A DNA stretch of 64,000 nucleotides. It comes from Oleiphilus messinensis. GTDB lineage: Bacteria; Pseudomonadota; Gammaproteobacteria; Pseudomonadales; Oleiphilaceae. The notes under the pieces were generated by a model. That model worked only from the letters and a program-made list of their open reading frames with translations. It made no database searches and had not been told where the DNA came from. Location: NCBI RefSeq assembly GCF_002162375.1, contig NZ_CP021425.1, positions 3,356,766-3,420,765 on the forward strand. The letters run 5' to 3'. The translations under genes and the position numbers were made by a program. This document shows, in pieces, positions 37,590 through 45,815 of this stretch (position 1 is the first letter of the stretch; each line of letters starts with the position of its first letter).

Positions 37590-39017
37590 CATAGGTAGAA
37601 CATTAAGCCACCTAACAGAGCTGTAGACCCAAACTGAATTTACCCGAATCACAGTCTCTTTTGGGGTGAGCACGTCCAGCATAACGCCCAAGAAAGTTAA
37701 TCAATTTGCGCGCATTGAGCTTAGTTGCTTTTCGGTCAACGCGCATGATGCCGAGCATCGTATCGCAAAAAGTCACTGTGCAGCACATCGCAGCTTTTCG
37801 AGTGGATAGCACTTTGCCGAGTATGCGTTGTGCGCTGTGGCAAATAAAACGCTTCATGAGTGCCGCCGTAATCGCCGCCCAGATTAGCCCGGTTGCTATT
37901 GATTCCTTGCCGGTATCAAAGCACCGTAGATTGGCATAGGATTTCCACTCTTTGAATAACAACTCGATTTGCCAGCGAAGCCGGTAAGCCTCACTCACCT
38001 CGTCCAGAGAAAACTGCTCTTGAGGAAGGTTGGTTATCAGCCAGGAGAATTTCTTTTCCCGCTTGATCCAACAAGCAACCAATCTTGCGGTGATTGTGTG
38101 CTTTCCTTTTTTCCAGGAAACAATTAATTCCGTACGTTGTCGCTTGAACAGCTTGCCTTGCACTGTTTTCAGCGGCTTTCCCTTCACGTGCTTCAGCATT
38201 TTTCCATCTTCTCGATAAGCAGCCTCGACGACTGGATTAATGTTGTTCTTACACCGCGCGATATAAAACCCTCCAGTATCCTGCAAGTTCTGAAACCACT
38301 CCAGATCGAAGTACCCCCGGTCAAGCAGCAACAAACACCCGGATAGCGTTTGGGGCTCAGGGAGGTAGTCCCGCTCGCTGGCGGTATCGGGGGTCAACGA
38401 GATAGAACAGGGCTGATCTGCTAGAAGATCCATGGTCACTTGAAGTTCAACAGCGGCAGGGCTGATGGTTTTGAAACGACCAGGAAACGATTTCTTCAAC
38501 GAGTCCTTCACAGCAAACGAGCTGCCATCCTGAATCAGAATCTGTTTGAACTGATGAAAAGAGTGGCCTTCTGGAAAAGCCAGAGAGGGTTGCAACCAAT
38601 CTGTGAGGAGTGATGACAGTACTTCGCGCATAAACTCAGGAAACTCGGGCTTCGAAAATTGATTGTGAAAGGCCCGATAAGAGATATTGCTCTCCGACCA
38701 CTCGCAGTACCGCCGCTGAATGTCTGCCACACTTTCTATGGTGCTCGAGGCCATCACTGCAACCAGGCATGTGACTAGATTAAAAGGCGTAATTCGTCTC
38801 TGCCGCACACAGAAATCTTCTTGTTTAGCGATTTCAGTAATTTTTTCTGGGTTGAGGGAATGGGTGAGTTTTTCAAGAAATGTGGTAAATTTACGCTGAT
38901 TCATTCTGCTTTAGGGTCGGTAGTGTGTTTGACGACTAACAATCTACCTTATTGCAGGATGAATCCATATTAATATCATCAAGTTACCCTGCTTTTTTGC
39001 TTAATGTTCTACCTATG
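37590..39017 (-). mobile_element. Complete IS4-family insertion sequence
   Basis: The element is 1428 bp. The ends carry perfect 19-bp inverted repeats (CATAGGTAGAACATTAAGC at the left and its reverse complement at the right) and are flanked by the 10-bp direct repeat AAGATTCACT. One transposase gene fills it. Intact ends, an open reading frame and an unmutated duplication suggest a recent or still competent insertion. Confidence 0.95.
37612..38904 (-). CDS. IS4-family transposase
   Basis: The 430-residue protein starts MNQRKFTTFLEKLTHSLNPE, carries LLLLDRGYFDLEW (second catalytic Asp) and the Y-x2-R-x3-E motif in AYRLRWQIELLFKEWKSY, which defines the IS4 DDE group. The first Asp is likely in QILIQDGSSFAVK. 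A basic C-terminal end follows. It reads through nearly the whole element with no stop or frameshift. Confidence 0.95.
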   Translation of the reverse strand: MNQRKFTTFLEKLTHSLNPEKITEIAKQEDFCVRQRRITPFNLVTCLVAVMASSTIESVADIQRRYCEWSESNISYRAFHNQFSKPEFPEFMREVLSSLLTDWLQPSLAFPEGHSFHQFKQILIQDGSSFAVKDSLKKSFPGRFKTISPAAVELQVTMDLLADQPCSISLTPDTASERDYLPEPQTLSGCLLLLDRGYFDLEWFQNLQDTGGFYIARCKNNINPVVEAAYREDGKMLKHVKGKPLKTVQGKLFKRQRTELIVSWKKGKHTITARLVACWIKREKKFSWLITNLPQEQFSLDEVSEAYRLRWQIELLFKEWKSYANLRCFDTGKESIATGLIWAAITAALMKRFICHSAQRILGKVLSTRKAAMCCTVTFCDTMLGIMRVDRKATKLNARKLINFLGRYAGRAHPKRDCDSGKFSLGLQLC

Positions 39018-39555
39018 AAGATTCACTATGCTCCCTGCAAATCAGTTCAATATCACCAATTGACAGCGGCTCGTTGGTCAAGCCACAAAAAAAGGTATCG
39101 CCGGTAGCGGGCTTACAGTGCTTACACGAATTGCATACACCAAACCCCTTGGAATGAGTAGCCTGTTGCAGCGCCAGCAGTAGATGCTGAAGTGCAGGCT
39201 CTATTTCATCACCTAAATTAGCTAACGCCTCCTTAAAAACGGGTGGAGGCATACTGCTCGCCAGCACGCTTTTACCTTCAGCTGTCAGCAACAAATGCAC
39301 AACTCGCTTATCTAAAGGGTCGGTCTGTTTTTCAATCAGCCCTTTAGACTCAATAACCCGAATCGTTTGCGACACGGTACCTTTTGTTAACTGCATATAT
39401 TCCGTTACTGCGGCAGGTGTATTACTAAAACGATTACAGTGAAAAAGATAATAAAGCACCTCGATTTGCACCGTCTGTAACCCATGTTGGGCTCCGGCTT
39501 TTCTCTCTTCGGCCCTCAACAGGTTAGAAATACGCTCAATATAATCAAAAACCAT
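39013..39555 (-). CDS. MarR-family regulator with C-terminal cysteine cluster
   Basis: The 180-residue protein has a winged helix (about residues 35-105: VTEYMQLTKGTVSQTIRVIESKG, then DPLDKRVVHLLLTAEGK). Its extra C-terminal segment contains CNSCKHC, FFCGL and LICREH, five Cys that may bind metal, an Fe-S cluster or act as a redox switch. The IS4 element inserted exactly at its last codon: without it the reading would end REHSES, now REHSESS, so the gene is still essentially whole. It is divergent from a secreted-protein gene, with palindromes between. Confidence 0.88.
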   Translation of the reverse strand: MVFDYIERISNLLRAEERKAGAQHGLQTVQIEVLYYLFHCNRFSNTPAAVTEYMQLTKGTVSQTIRVIESKGLIEKQTDPLDKRVVHLLLTAEGKSVLASSMPPPVFKEALANLGDEIEPALQHLLLALQQATHSKGFGVCNSCKHCKPATGDTFFCGLTNEPLSIGDIELICREHSESS

Positions 39556-39580
39556 TAGGAAAATCCCATCACATTTTTAT

Positions 39581-39652
39581 GTATCGACTCGATACCATAT
39601 TAACAAACAAACCCTTCACTATTTAAACTGCACACTAGTATCGAGTCAACAC
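39581..39652. promoter_or_regulatory. Palindromic operators between MarR and secreted-protein genes
   Basis: GTATCGACTCGATAC (39581-39595) is a perfect 15-bp inverted repeat around a central base. A second, imperfect copy GTATCGAGTCAACAC lies at 39638-39652, 57 bp away. Their position between divergent genes, one a MarR regulator, suggests autoregulation and control of the neighbour. Confidence 0.65.
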
Positions 39653-39710
39653 CATAATTCAAAGCAACTCTATGGGCTTCATTTTAATACAAACACGGAG
39701 AAACCTAACC

Positions 39711-40475
39711 ATGAACCTAAGATCATCAACATTTGCTGCAGTATTCGGGTTAACCTTGTGCACTGGAACTCAGGCAAGTCCTGGTCATGAGGGACACATT
39801 CAAGCAACGAAAAACAAAGACGTAGCCCCTACATTTGATATCGTCCACGCAAAAATAACCCGAGATGGGGCAAACCTTGTTTTTCAACAACAGACAGCCG
39901 GTGAATTCGGTACAATCAAGCCGCAAAAGACTGGAAAATTGCCCGGCAGTGATGTATTCAGCTATGTTTGGCCAACTTCTCTTGATAGCTCAATTGTTGG
40001 TTTTGAACCGAAACAAGGAATTCTGGCATTGGTACTCACTACCCACCCGGACTTCGATGACACGCCAAAGTATGATGAAAACCGGGATGGAACTAATAAC
40101 AACGACGGCAATGTCTGGCACAGTCATTGGGTCGTATTGACAGACGATACTCGCTGCGGGCCCACTGCACTCAAGGTTAAAGACATTCCAGAAGGGGCAA
40201 CCCCCAAGCTACCATCCACCTGGCCGGGTTTGCCGTTGCTTTTAGATAGCCCCGGCTATGAACCCAATCTTAGCGGGAAAGAAGTGACCGTAAATGTGCC
40301 CATGAAGGATCTTGGCTTTCCCGACACATTTAAGTTTGATGGCGTTAGTGCAGGGTTACAGGTTAATGCCAACGCACATAATCCACTCTTGTGTGTGACA
40401 AAAGTGCACGACATTGCATCGGGTGACCTAAGTCTGCCGGGTTTTCTGCTGCCCGAACAAGTCGCTTCAAAATAA
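39711..40475 (+). CDS. Secreted protein of unknown function
   Basis: The 254-residue protein starts at ATG 39711 (GGAG 10 nt upstream) with a signal peptide ending CTGTQA before SPGHEGH. The mature part has a beta-rich composition, with DTPKYDENRDGTNNNDGN, WHSHWVVL and LTDDTRCGPTAL. The His-rich start (HEGH) may bind metal. No family is recognised. It lies behind the palindromes and is the likely target of the Cys-rich MarR protein. Confidence 0.8.
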   Translation: MNLRSSTFAAVFGLTLCTGTQASPGHEGHIQATKNKDVAPTFDIVHAKITRDGANLVFQQQTAGEFGTIKPQKTGKLPGSDVFSYVWPTSLDSSIVGFEPKQGILALVLTTHPDFDDTPKYDENRDGTNNNDGNVWHSHWVVLTDDTRCGPTALKVKDIPEGATPKLPSTWPGLPLLLDSPGYEPNLSGKEVTVNVPMKDLGFPDTFKFDGVSAGLQVNANAHNPLLCVTKVHDIASGDLSLPGFLLPEQVASK

Positions 40476-40618
40476 CTGTTGTCTCCGACTGCACGGACTT
40501 GATTCAAAGTGACCCACTCTGCCCTACGGGGACGAAGGCAATGAGGTTGGGACGAGCAGGATGGTAGCCTGGCGCCTAGCTTGCGTTTTTCTGCAAGCTT
40601 AGGAGCGGCGAATGATGG

Positions 40619-40873
40619 CTAGAGTCTCTCTCCTGCGTCCTGTCTGCCAAGGACTCTCATTATTTCGACATCGCCACAAACACTACGCCGATACCCTTCT
40701 TTAATATGATCAACAGCTTGATACTTGAAAGGGACTTCGGCTATTTCTTCAAAGCGTTGGAAAAAGGCATGGTAATACTTCTCTGCCTGTTCTTCTGTGT
40801 ATTCTTCACGCCCTCGCCAATAGATTCTTGCAAGGTCCATCTTTGCTTCATTACTTAGCCTGTATTGCCCCAT
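40619..40873 (-). pseudogene. ParE-type toxin, probably inactivated by an internal deletion
   Basis: The 84-residue protein begins YRLSNEAKMDLARIYWRG and ends VEIMRVLGRQD like ParE/RelE-family toxins of about 95-100 residues. Between GYRRSVCG and DVEIMRV the usual strand of about 11-12 residues (of the type SHSIYYRI) is missing in frame. This strand is part of the toxin core, so activity is doubtful. It overlaps the antitoxin gene by 23 bp. It could be a functional short variant, but I think decay is more likely. Confidence 0.75.
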
Positions 40874-41129
40874 TACGCCCCAGTCCGTTTTTGATTTCTT
40901 TCAATATGTCTTCCGGGCTTTGATCCGTAAAGCCACTTTGTTCGGCTTCTATCAGCTTGGCTCTAATCGCCGCTATTTCTGATTCAGACTCTTGTTCTCG
41001 TATCTGCCGTTCTCTGATAAGCTCTCGAACCACTTCACTTTCGTTACCAAAATGTCCGATTTCTATTTGTGACTTGATCCAGCTATCTTGCTGGTCTGTG
41101 ACTGTAATACTCTTTTTCACCATTGCCAT
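40851..41129 (-). CDS. ParD-type antitoxin
   Basis: The 92-residue protein has a ribbon-helix-helix N-terminus (KKSITVTDQQDSWIKSQIEI, then GNESEVVRELIRER) and an acidic C-terminal region (ESEIAAIRAKLIEAEQSGF), as in ParD. I chose ATG 41129 because GGGAG lies 7 nt upstream; in-frame ATGs at 41186, 41135 and 41123 are less well placed. It overlaps the toxin-like gene by 23 bp, the usual arrangement. It lies beside the integrase remnant, consistent with an island. Confidence 0.85.
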   Translation of the reverse strand: MAMVKKSITVTDQQDSWIKSQIEIGHFGNESEVVRELIRERQIREQESESEIAAIRAKLIEAEQSGFTDQSPEDILKEIKNGLGRNGAIQAK

Positions 41130-41203
41130 TGCCATGCTCCCAGTTGTCAAAACAATCATACTACTTAGTAGGATTATATACGCCATTCGTTTATTGAAAT
41201 AGC

Positions 41204-41599
41204 CTAATGTTCTTTACTAAGTGCTTCTCCTATTGACTTTAAATTCGCCCCCGGATGGGTCGCACTGTGTATATCCTTCAACTTACCAATACTCAAATGC
41301 GTATAGCGCTGTGCCAAAACAATTGACAGGAACCTGTTTTACCAATATCCGCTTGCTTAATGTAATCCAGGATAATCGCCGTCAACTTATTCGGATGAAA
41401 GCCAAACGGCTTACCATTCGGCTTTCTGAAGTGGTACAGATGCCGTTGAAAACCTTCTAATACAGGTTTGGTGATGTCTTGCGGGCTATTGAGGCTAGGG
41501 GTTTTACACCATTCGTTAGACAATTGCAGGTCGACTTTTCTGGCTTCGACCGTGTTGAGGGAATAATTAAGCGCCCTAAATGCGTCTTTAACTGAGTGT
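41204..41599 (-). pseudogene. Decayed tyrosine-recombinase (integrase) gene
   Basis: Three fragments of one integrase can be read: a SAM-like N-terminal core (DITKPVLEGFQRHLYHFRKP with NGKPFGFHPNKLTAI), a piece of the catalytic domain (DYIKQADIGKTGSCQLFWH), and in another frame the C-terminal end RYTHLSIGKLKDIHSATHPG to the stop at 41206. The central catalytic region with the first Arg and most of the HxxR segment is deleted and the frame is broken. It is next to tRNA-Ser, a usual integration site, so an element was once integrated here. The 5' part is unclear. Confidence 0.8.
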
Positions 41600-41938
41600 T
41601 ACCCCCAGTTGGTAACGTCTCGAATTTGTTTCCGTGTAAAGCGGTAGTCTTTCTGTTCCCCGAGGTTCTTTTACAAGGCGAAAGAAAATATTTTACTAAT
41701 GTTTCAGATTAACTCGAAACGCAGATGTCATTGAAATCAGTACAGAAGGTAGGTTGACAGCAATGATACGGTATTGAGATTATATTGACGAAAATATCAT
41801 TTGAAATGAGGACCAAGGATTTACTTAGAAACAAACCTGGTAAATTTGGAGGTTATGGTGACCTGGAATGGGACGCTATATTTTGGTCCCAACCTAGTCC
41901 CAAGGATTTCAAAAACCATTTAAATGCAAGGAGTTAAA
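41600..41938. other. Gene-free stretch beside tRNA-Ser
   Basis: These 339 bp between the integrase remnant and the tRNA contain no convincing gene. CAAGGATTT occurs twice near its end (about 41813 and 41891). I see no copy of the tRNA 3' end to the left that would mark the other attachment site. Confidence 0.5.
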
Positions 41939-42029
41939 TGGCGGTGAGCCAGGGATTCGAACCCCGGGCGGGCTATTAACCCGCGGCGGTTTTCAAGACC
42001 GCTGCTTTCGACCACTCAGCCAGCTCACC
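41939..42029 (-). tRNA. tRNA-Ser (anticodon UGA)
   Basis: On the minus strand the gene starts GGTGAGCTGGCTGAGTGG, has anticodon arm GCGGT-CTTGAAA-ACCGC with anticodon TGA, a long variable arm typical of serine tRNAs, the T-arm GGGTTCGAATCCC, acceptor GCTCACC and an encoded CCA at 41941-41939. A class II tRNA of 91 nt. It is next to yccA, and the same neighbourhood is known to me from Pseudomonas. Confidence 0.96.
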
Positions 42030-42223
42030 GTTTTGAAAAACTGCCGTCCTGTGTGACAGCGAGGTGCATAATACAGTATTGAATTTTTGTGTCAACGGTT
42101 AATTTTATTTAACATTGAATAAAGTACTATTTATGTTGAATTTAGGGTTTACGTCATTATTATTAGCATTAACGGAAATCTTTTTTAATACACAACAAGG
42201 CGATAGCCAGGAGCTTGTTTCAT

Positions 42224-42940
42224 ATGAGTGACAATCGATTTACCAAGTCCGAGATGGACGCTTTGCTTAAACGCCAGGGTCCGGCAGAAGCAGCAGTGTT
42301 TAATACTGCCGCTGTCGCCAGCTCTGAAGAAACAAGCAAAGTACTGAAAAACACCTACATGCTGTTAGGCATGACCATTGCGTTCTCTGCTCTGGTTGCT
42401 TACATGTCCATGAGCATGCCACGACCAGGCATTATTATCACCTTGGTCGGCTTTTACGGCCTGTTCTTCCTGACCGCAAAACTGCGCAATAGCGTTTGGG
42501 GCATTGTATCCACCTTCGCTCTGACCGGTTTTATGGGTTACACACTGGGCCCGATTATTGGTATGTTTGCAGGTGCGGGCGCGATGCCAATCGTTGCCAA
42601 TGCCTTGGGTATGACAGCATTGGTCTTTTTTGGCCTTTCTGCCTACGCACTGATCACGCGCAAAGACTTCAGCTTCCTTGCCGGTTTCCTGACTGCTGGT
42701 TTCTTCGTTCTGATTGGCGCGATGATCGTGAGCATCTTCTTTAACGTGCCGGGCCTTCATCTTGCGATTTCTGCAGCATTCTGCTTGTTCTCTTCAGCGG
42801 CGATCCTGTATGAAACCAGCAACATTATCCACGGCGGTGAACGTAACTATGTAATGGCAACGGTTGGCCTGTACGTTTCCATTTACAACCTGTTCGTGAG
42901 CCTGCTGAGCATCTTCAGCGCATTCTCCGGCGATGATTGA
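42224..42940 (+). CDS. yccA: Bax inhibitor-1 family membrane protein YccA
   Basis: The 238-residue protein has seven hydrophobic segments starting KVLKNTYMLLGMTIAFSALV and ending ISAAFCLFSSAAILYETSN with IHGGERNYVMATVGLYVSIYNLF, as in BI-1/YccA. E. coli YccA interacts with the FtsH protease and modulates its activity. I chose ATG 42224 with AGGAG at 10-nt spacing. A terminator follows, separating it from tusD although the gene order yccA-tusDCB-tusE is conserved in Pseudomonas. Confidence 0.93.
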   Translation: MSDNRFTKSEMDALLKRQGPAEAAVFNTAAVASSEETSKVLKNTYMLLGMTIAFSALVAYMSMSMPRPGIIITLVGFYGLFFLTAKLRNSVWGIVSTFALTGFMGYTLGPIIGMFAGAGAMPIVANALGMTALVFFGLSAYALITRKDFSFLAGFLTAGFFVLIGAMIVSIFFNVPGLHLAISAAFCLFSSAAILYETSNIIHGGERNYVMATVGLYVSIYNLFVSLLSIFSAFSGDD

Positions 42941-42960
42941 GAATTCTAATTTCTAGTGTT

Positions 42961-42990
42961 AAAGCCCCAACTGAGTTGGGGCTTTTTTAT
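42961..42990 (+). terminator. Rho-independent terminator of yccA
   Basis: Stem AAAGCCCCAAC/GTTGGGGCTTT with a 3-nt loop and a T-run lies just beyond yccA and 20 bp before tusD. Confidence 0.85.
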
Positions 42991-43009
42991 TTCTGTCAGT
43001 GACGTTCAA

Positions 43010-43396
43010 ATGAAATTTTCCATTCTTGTTACCTGCCCTCCCCAGGCACAAGGCGCACAAAGCGCATTAAAGTTTGCCAAGGCAAGCCTTAACGCCGGTC
43101 ATGAGTTGCACCGCATATTTTTCTATCAGGATGCCGTAAATCTTTCCAGTACACTGCAAATCATCCCCAGAGATGAGCACAACCTGAATGACGAATGGTC
43201 AGCATTCATCGCCGAATACAAACTGGATGCCGTGGTGTGCATCGCGGCGGCAGTCAGACGCGGTGTTTTAGATGAAAATGAAGCAAAACGCTACAATACG
43301 CAGGGCTACAACCTGTCACCACAGTTTGAGCTTTCAGGCTTGGGACAACTCGTTGATGCAATGATTGTCTCTGATCGGATGATTACTTTTAAATAA
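43010..43396 (+). CDS. tusD: Sulfurtransferase TusD
   Basis: TusD carries sulfur from TusA/IscS towards TusE in 2-thiouridine synthesis at tRNA wobble positions. The 128-residue protein begins MKFSILVTCPPQAQGAQ and has the active-site Cys77 in AVVCIAAAVRRGV, as in E. coli TusD. I chose ATG 43010; the longer frame from 42956 crosses the terminator. It is the first of tusD-tusC-tusB. Confidence 0.94.
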   Translation: MKFSILVTCPPQAQGAQSALKFAKASLNAGHELHRIFFYQDAVNLSSTLQIIPRDEHNLNDEWSAFIAEYKLDAVVCIAAAVRRGVLDENEAKRYNTQGYNLSPQFELSGLGQLVDAMIVSDRMITFK

Positions 43397-43463
43397 AAAT
43401 TTACATTTTTAATCCGAGTAAATCATCAAACTAAATCGTATTGAATAATCGAGAAAGCGAATA

Positions 43464-43841
43464 ATGCAAAGTGAGCCAGCCTTAATCAAGAAAGTACTGT
43501 TTATTATCCGTTCAGGCCCATTCGATGGTTTGAAAGCCCGGGAGGCCATTGACGCGGTGCTGGCTACAGCTGCATTCGAGCAACATGTAACTGTTCATTT
43601 TCAGGATGAGGGCGTCCGGCTTTTAAACAGGGACATGAATCCCGAGGCGCTAAAATCAAAAAACCTCGGCAAGATGATCAAAGCATTTGGCATGTATGGT
43701 GTCAGCTCAATATCAGTCAGTACTGGTGACTGTAAACGCTACAATTGCTCCCCGGAAAACGCAGTCACGACCTTTACAACTCTTGATCAGAATGGCGTCA
43801 GGGAGCTTATCGCAAACCAAGATGTTACACTTGTTTTTTAG
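43464..43841 (+). CDS. tusC: Sulfur relay protein TusC
   Basis: The 125-residue protein has the DsrE/F fold: VLFIIRSGPFDGLKAREAIDAVLATA and FQDEGVRLLN. TusC is a structural subunit of the TusBCD hexamer and has no catalytic Cys; here Cys occurs only in CKRYNCSP. It sits between tusD and tusB in the expected order. Confidence 0.93.
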   Translation: MQSEPALIKKVLFIIRSGPFDGLKAREAIDAVLATAAFEQHVTVHFQDEGVRLLNRDMNPEALKSKNLGKMIKAFGMYGVSSISVSTGDCKRYNCSPENAVTTFTTLDQNGVRELIANQDVTLVF

Positions 43842-43864
43842 TTTCCAGAACAATAGGCATGCAA

Positions 43865-44170
43865 ATGAGCAACCTTTTTCTTTTTAATCTTTCCCGAAAT
43901 CACAACGAAGACCTGAAGACCTGCCTGGAACTGATGAATAATTCAGACAGCCTGTTACTGCTGGAAAACGGAGTGTTCTGGACAGAAAAAGGCGCGATGA
44001 CCGACGATATCCATAAACAGATATTGCACAAAAACTTGACCGTGTTCGCTTTGGATGAAGATGTGCAGGCTAGAGGGATAACCCCGATTAACGCAGTATC
44101 CGTTAATCTCATTGACTACTCGGGATTCGTGACTGTTGTAGAAGAACATCGACAAACCATTACTTATTAG
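43865..44170 (+). CDS. tusB: Sulfur relay protein TusB
   Basis: The 101-residue protein begins MSNLFLFNLSRNHNEDL, has LLLLENGVFWTEKG and ALDEDVQARGITP, and matches DsrH/TusB. I chose ATG 43865, 7 nt after AGG, over ATG 43859. Its stop codon TAG lies inside the first unit of the 19-bp tandem repeat that follows. It completes the TusBCD complex. Confidence 0.92.
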   Translation: MSNLFLFNLSRNHNEDLKTCLELMNNSDSLLLLENGVFWTEKGAMTDDIHKQILHKNLTVFALDEDVQARGITPINAVSVNLIDYSGFVTVVEEHRQTITY

Positions 44171-44259
44171 ACACACTATCACCTATTAGACAAACTATCA
44201 CCTATTAGACAAACTATCGCCCATTAGACAAACTACCACCTATCAGACAAACTATTACC
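44165..44259. repeat. Five tandem 19-bp repeats between tusB and tusE
   Basis: Five adjacent 19-bp units start at 44165, 44184, 44203, 44222 and 44241, with consensus TATTAGACAAACTATCACC and one to four differences each, followed by a partial unit at 44260. The first overlaps the tusB stop codon. The unit length is not a multiple of three and no spacers separate units, so it is a minisatellite, not a CRISPR array. Confidence 0.95.
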
Positions 44260-44318
44260 TATTAATAGCTGCAAGTTATCACAGGATCTACCTGCTAAAA
44301 CGATTAACTCTTAACATT

Positions 44319-44672
44319 ATGACCCAAGACCAGACACTAAACGATTCCCACCAGCAGAACAAAGCCATAGAACAGGACGATGAGGGTTACTTGCTTGACC
44401 TGGAATCCTGGACTGAAACGATCGCTAACGCAATCGCGCAGGGAGAAGGGATAACCCTCGGGGCCGAACATTGGGAAATAATTTATCTACTGCGTCGTTT
44501 CTACGAAGAATACGGGATCAGTCCGGTTATCAGAGTGTTGGTCAAGACTGTTAAAGAAGAGCTTGGTGCAGACAAAGGAAACAGCATATATCTAATGCAA
44601 CTGTTCCCGGGGAGCCCAGCCAAACTCGCGGCTAAAATAGCGGGACTACCCAAACCAACAAATTGCCTGTAA
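44319..44672 (+). CDS. tusE: Sulfur relay protein TusE (DsrC family)
   Basis: The 117-residue protein has DEGYLLDLESWTETIANAIA, EHWEIIYLLRRFYEEYGISP and KLAAKIAGLPKPTNCL. The conserved Cys is residue 116, next to last, as in TusE. It receives sulfur from TusBCD and hands it to MnmA. The N-terminal extension (MTQDQTLNDSHQQNKAIEQD) is longer than usual. It is separated from tusB by the 19-bp repeats. Confidence 0.93.
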   Translation: MTQDQTLNDSHQQNKAIEQDDEGYLLDLESWTETIANAIAQGEGITLGAEHWEIIYLLRRFYEEYGISPVIRVLVKTVKEELGADKGNSIYLMQLFPGSPAKLAAKIAGLPKPTNCL

Positions 44673-44718
44673 GCTGAAATCAATCACCTTCCGCAACCCG
44701 TCGTATAGAGCCAAGAAT

Positions 44719-45732
44719 ATGGATAAAAGTGCCTCAAAACGCACCTATGATGAACACCCTTTTGCCCCTTACGTCAGAATATTGGGAAAAGGTAAAAAAG
44801 GCAGCCGCTCACTCACGCTCGATGAAGCGCGAACAGCAATGAGTATGATACTCAACAACGAAGTTGAGGAATTACAGCTTGGTGCATTTCTGATGCTCTT
44901 GCGGGTTAAAGAAGAAACGCCAGAAGAGCTTGCCGGATTTGTTCAGGCCGCCAAAGCACATTTCAACGCCCCGGCCAACCTTAACGTGGATCTCGACTGG
45001 TCGTCCTATGCCGGAAAGCGCAGACATGCCCCCTGGTTTTTATTGAGCATATTTCTACTGGCTCAAAACGGACACCGGGTATTTATTCATGGTGCGGGCG
45101 GGCACACCGTTGGCAGGATGTATACCGAGAGCGTTTTGAACGAATTGGGCTACCACAGTGCACAAACCTGGTCAGACGTTGATAGCCAACTCAATCAGAA
45201 CGGATTTAGTTATATGCCACTGGCAAACCTGTGTCCGGAACTGGATCGAATGATTAATATGCGCTCTGTACTCGGCCTGAGATCTCCTGTTCATTCTTTA
45301 TCCAGGCTTTTGAATCCTTTGAATGCGAAAACAGTGCTCCAAGGTATTTTCCACCCGCCTTACAGCGATTTACATCAATACGCGGGCCAAATTCTGGGTT
45401 ACGGACATGTCGCGGTAATAAAAGGAGAAGGTGGCGAAATTGAACGCAATCCGGACAACGACATGATTGTAAAATCATCACAGTCCGGTGAAGTATCAGA
45501 AGAACTATGGCCTGCCCTGTTCGAACGACGTCACGTCAAGGGAGATGATATTTCGGGACAAACACTTAGAGAAGTATGGCTCGGAGACAAGGAAGATGAA
45601 TATGGAGAAGCCGCAGTACTGGGAACAACTGCACTCGCCCTGAAAGCGATGGGCCACAGCCTTTCCCAGGAACAAGCACTTAATACTGCTCGAAACTGGT
45701 GGGACAACAGAGAGACCAAGCTCCCAGGCTAA
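44719..45732 (+). CDS. TrpD2/YbiB-type glycosyltransferase-family protein
   Basis: The 337-residue protein has the anthranilate phosphoribosyltransferase fold: LTLDEARTAMSMILNNEVEE, LGAFLMLLRVKEETPEELAGF and HGAGGHTVGRMYTESVLNELG. TrpD2 proteins lack the anthranilate-specific residues and bind nucleic acid; E. coli YbiB is linked to RNA or DNA binding. It lies downstream of tusE, the gene order I recall from Pseudomonas. Confidence 0.9.
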   Translation: MDKSASKRTYDEHPFAPYVRILGKGKKGSRSLTLDEARTAMSMILNNEVEELQLGAFLMLLRVKEETPEELAGFVQAAKAHFNAPANLNVDLDWSSYAGKRRHAPWFLLSIFLLAQNGHRVFIHGAGGHTVGRMYTESVLNELGYHSAQTWSDVDSQLNQNGFSYMPLANLCPELDRMINMRSVLGLRSPVHSLSRLLNPLNAKTVLQGIFHPPYSDLHQYAGQILGYGHVAVIKGEGGEIERNPDNDMIVKSSQSGEVSEELWPALFERRHVKGDDISGQTLREVWLGDKEDEYGEAAVLGTTALALKAMGHSLSQEQALNTARNWWDNRETKLPG

Positions 45733-45815
45733 AGACGCTTAGAACCTAGAATCTCATAGCGCCATTTGGCGCTCGCATCGCTCAGTAGCGGTATCCCTGG
45801 GTCAAAACGGTAAGA

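Noticed and set aside
40540-40600. Hairpin CTAGCTTGC/GCAAGCTTAG as an attC or terminator
   Set aside because: It lacks attC core sites and a T-run in the right place, so no class can be assigned.
44165-44259. CRISPR-like array
   Set aside because: Units follow one another without spacers, are only 19 bp, and there are no cas genes; it is a tandem repeat.
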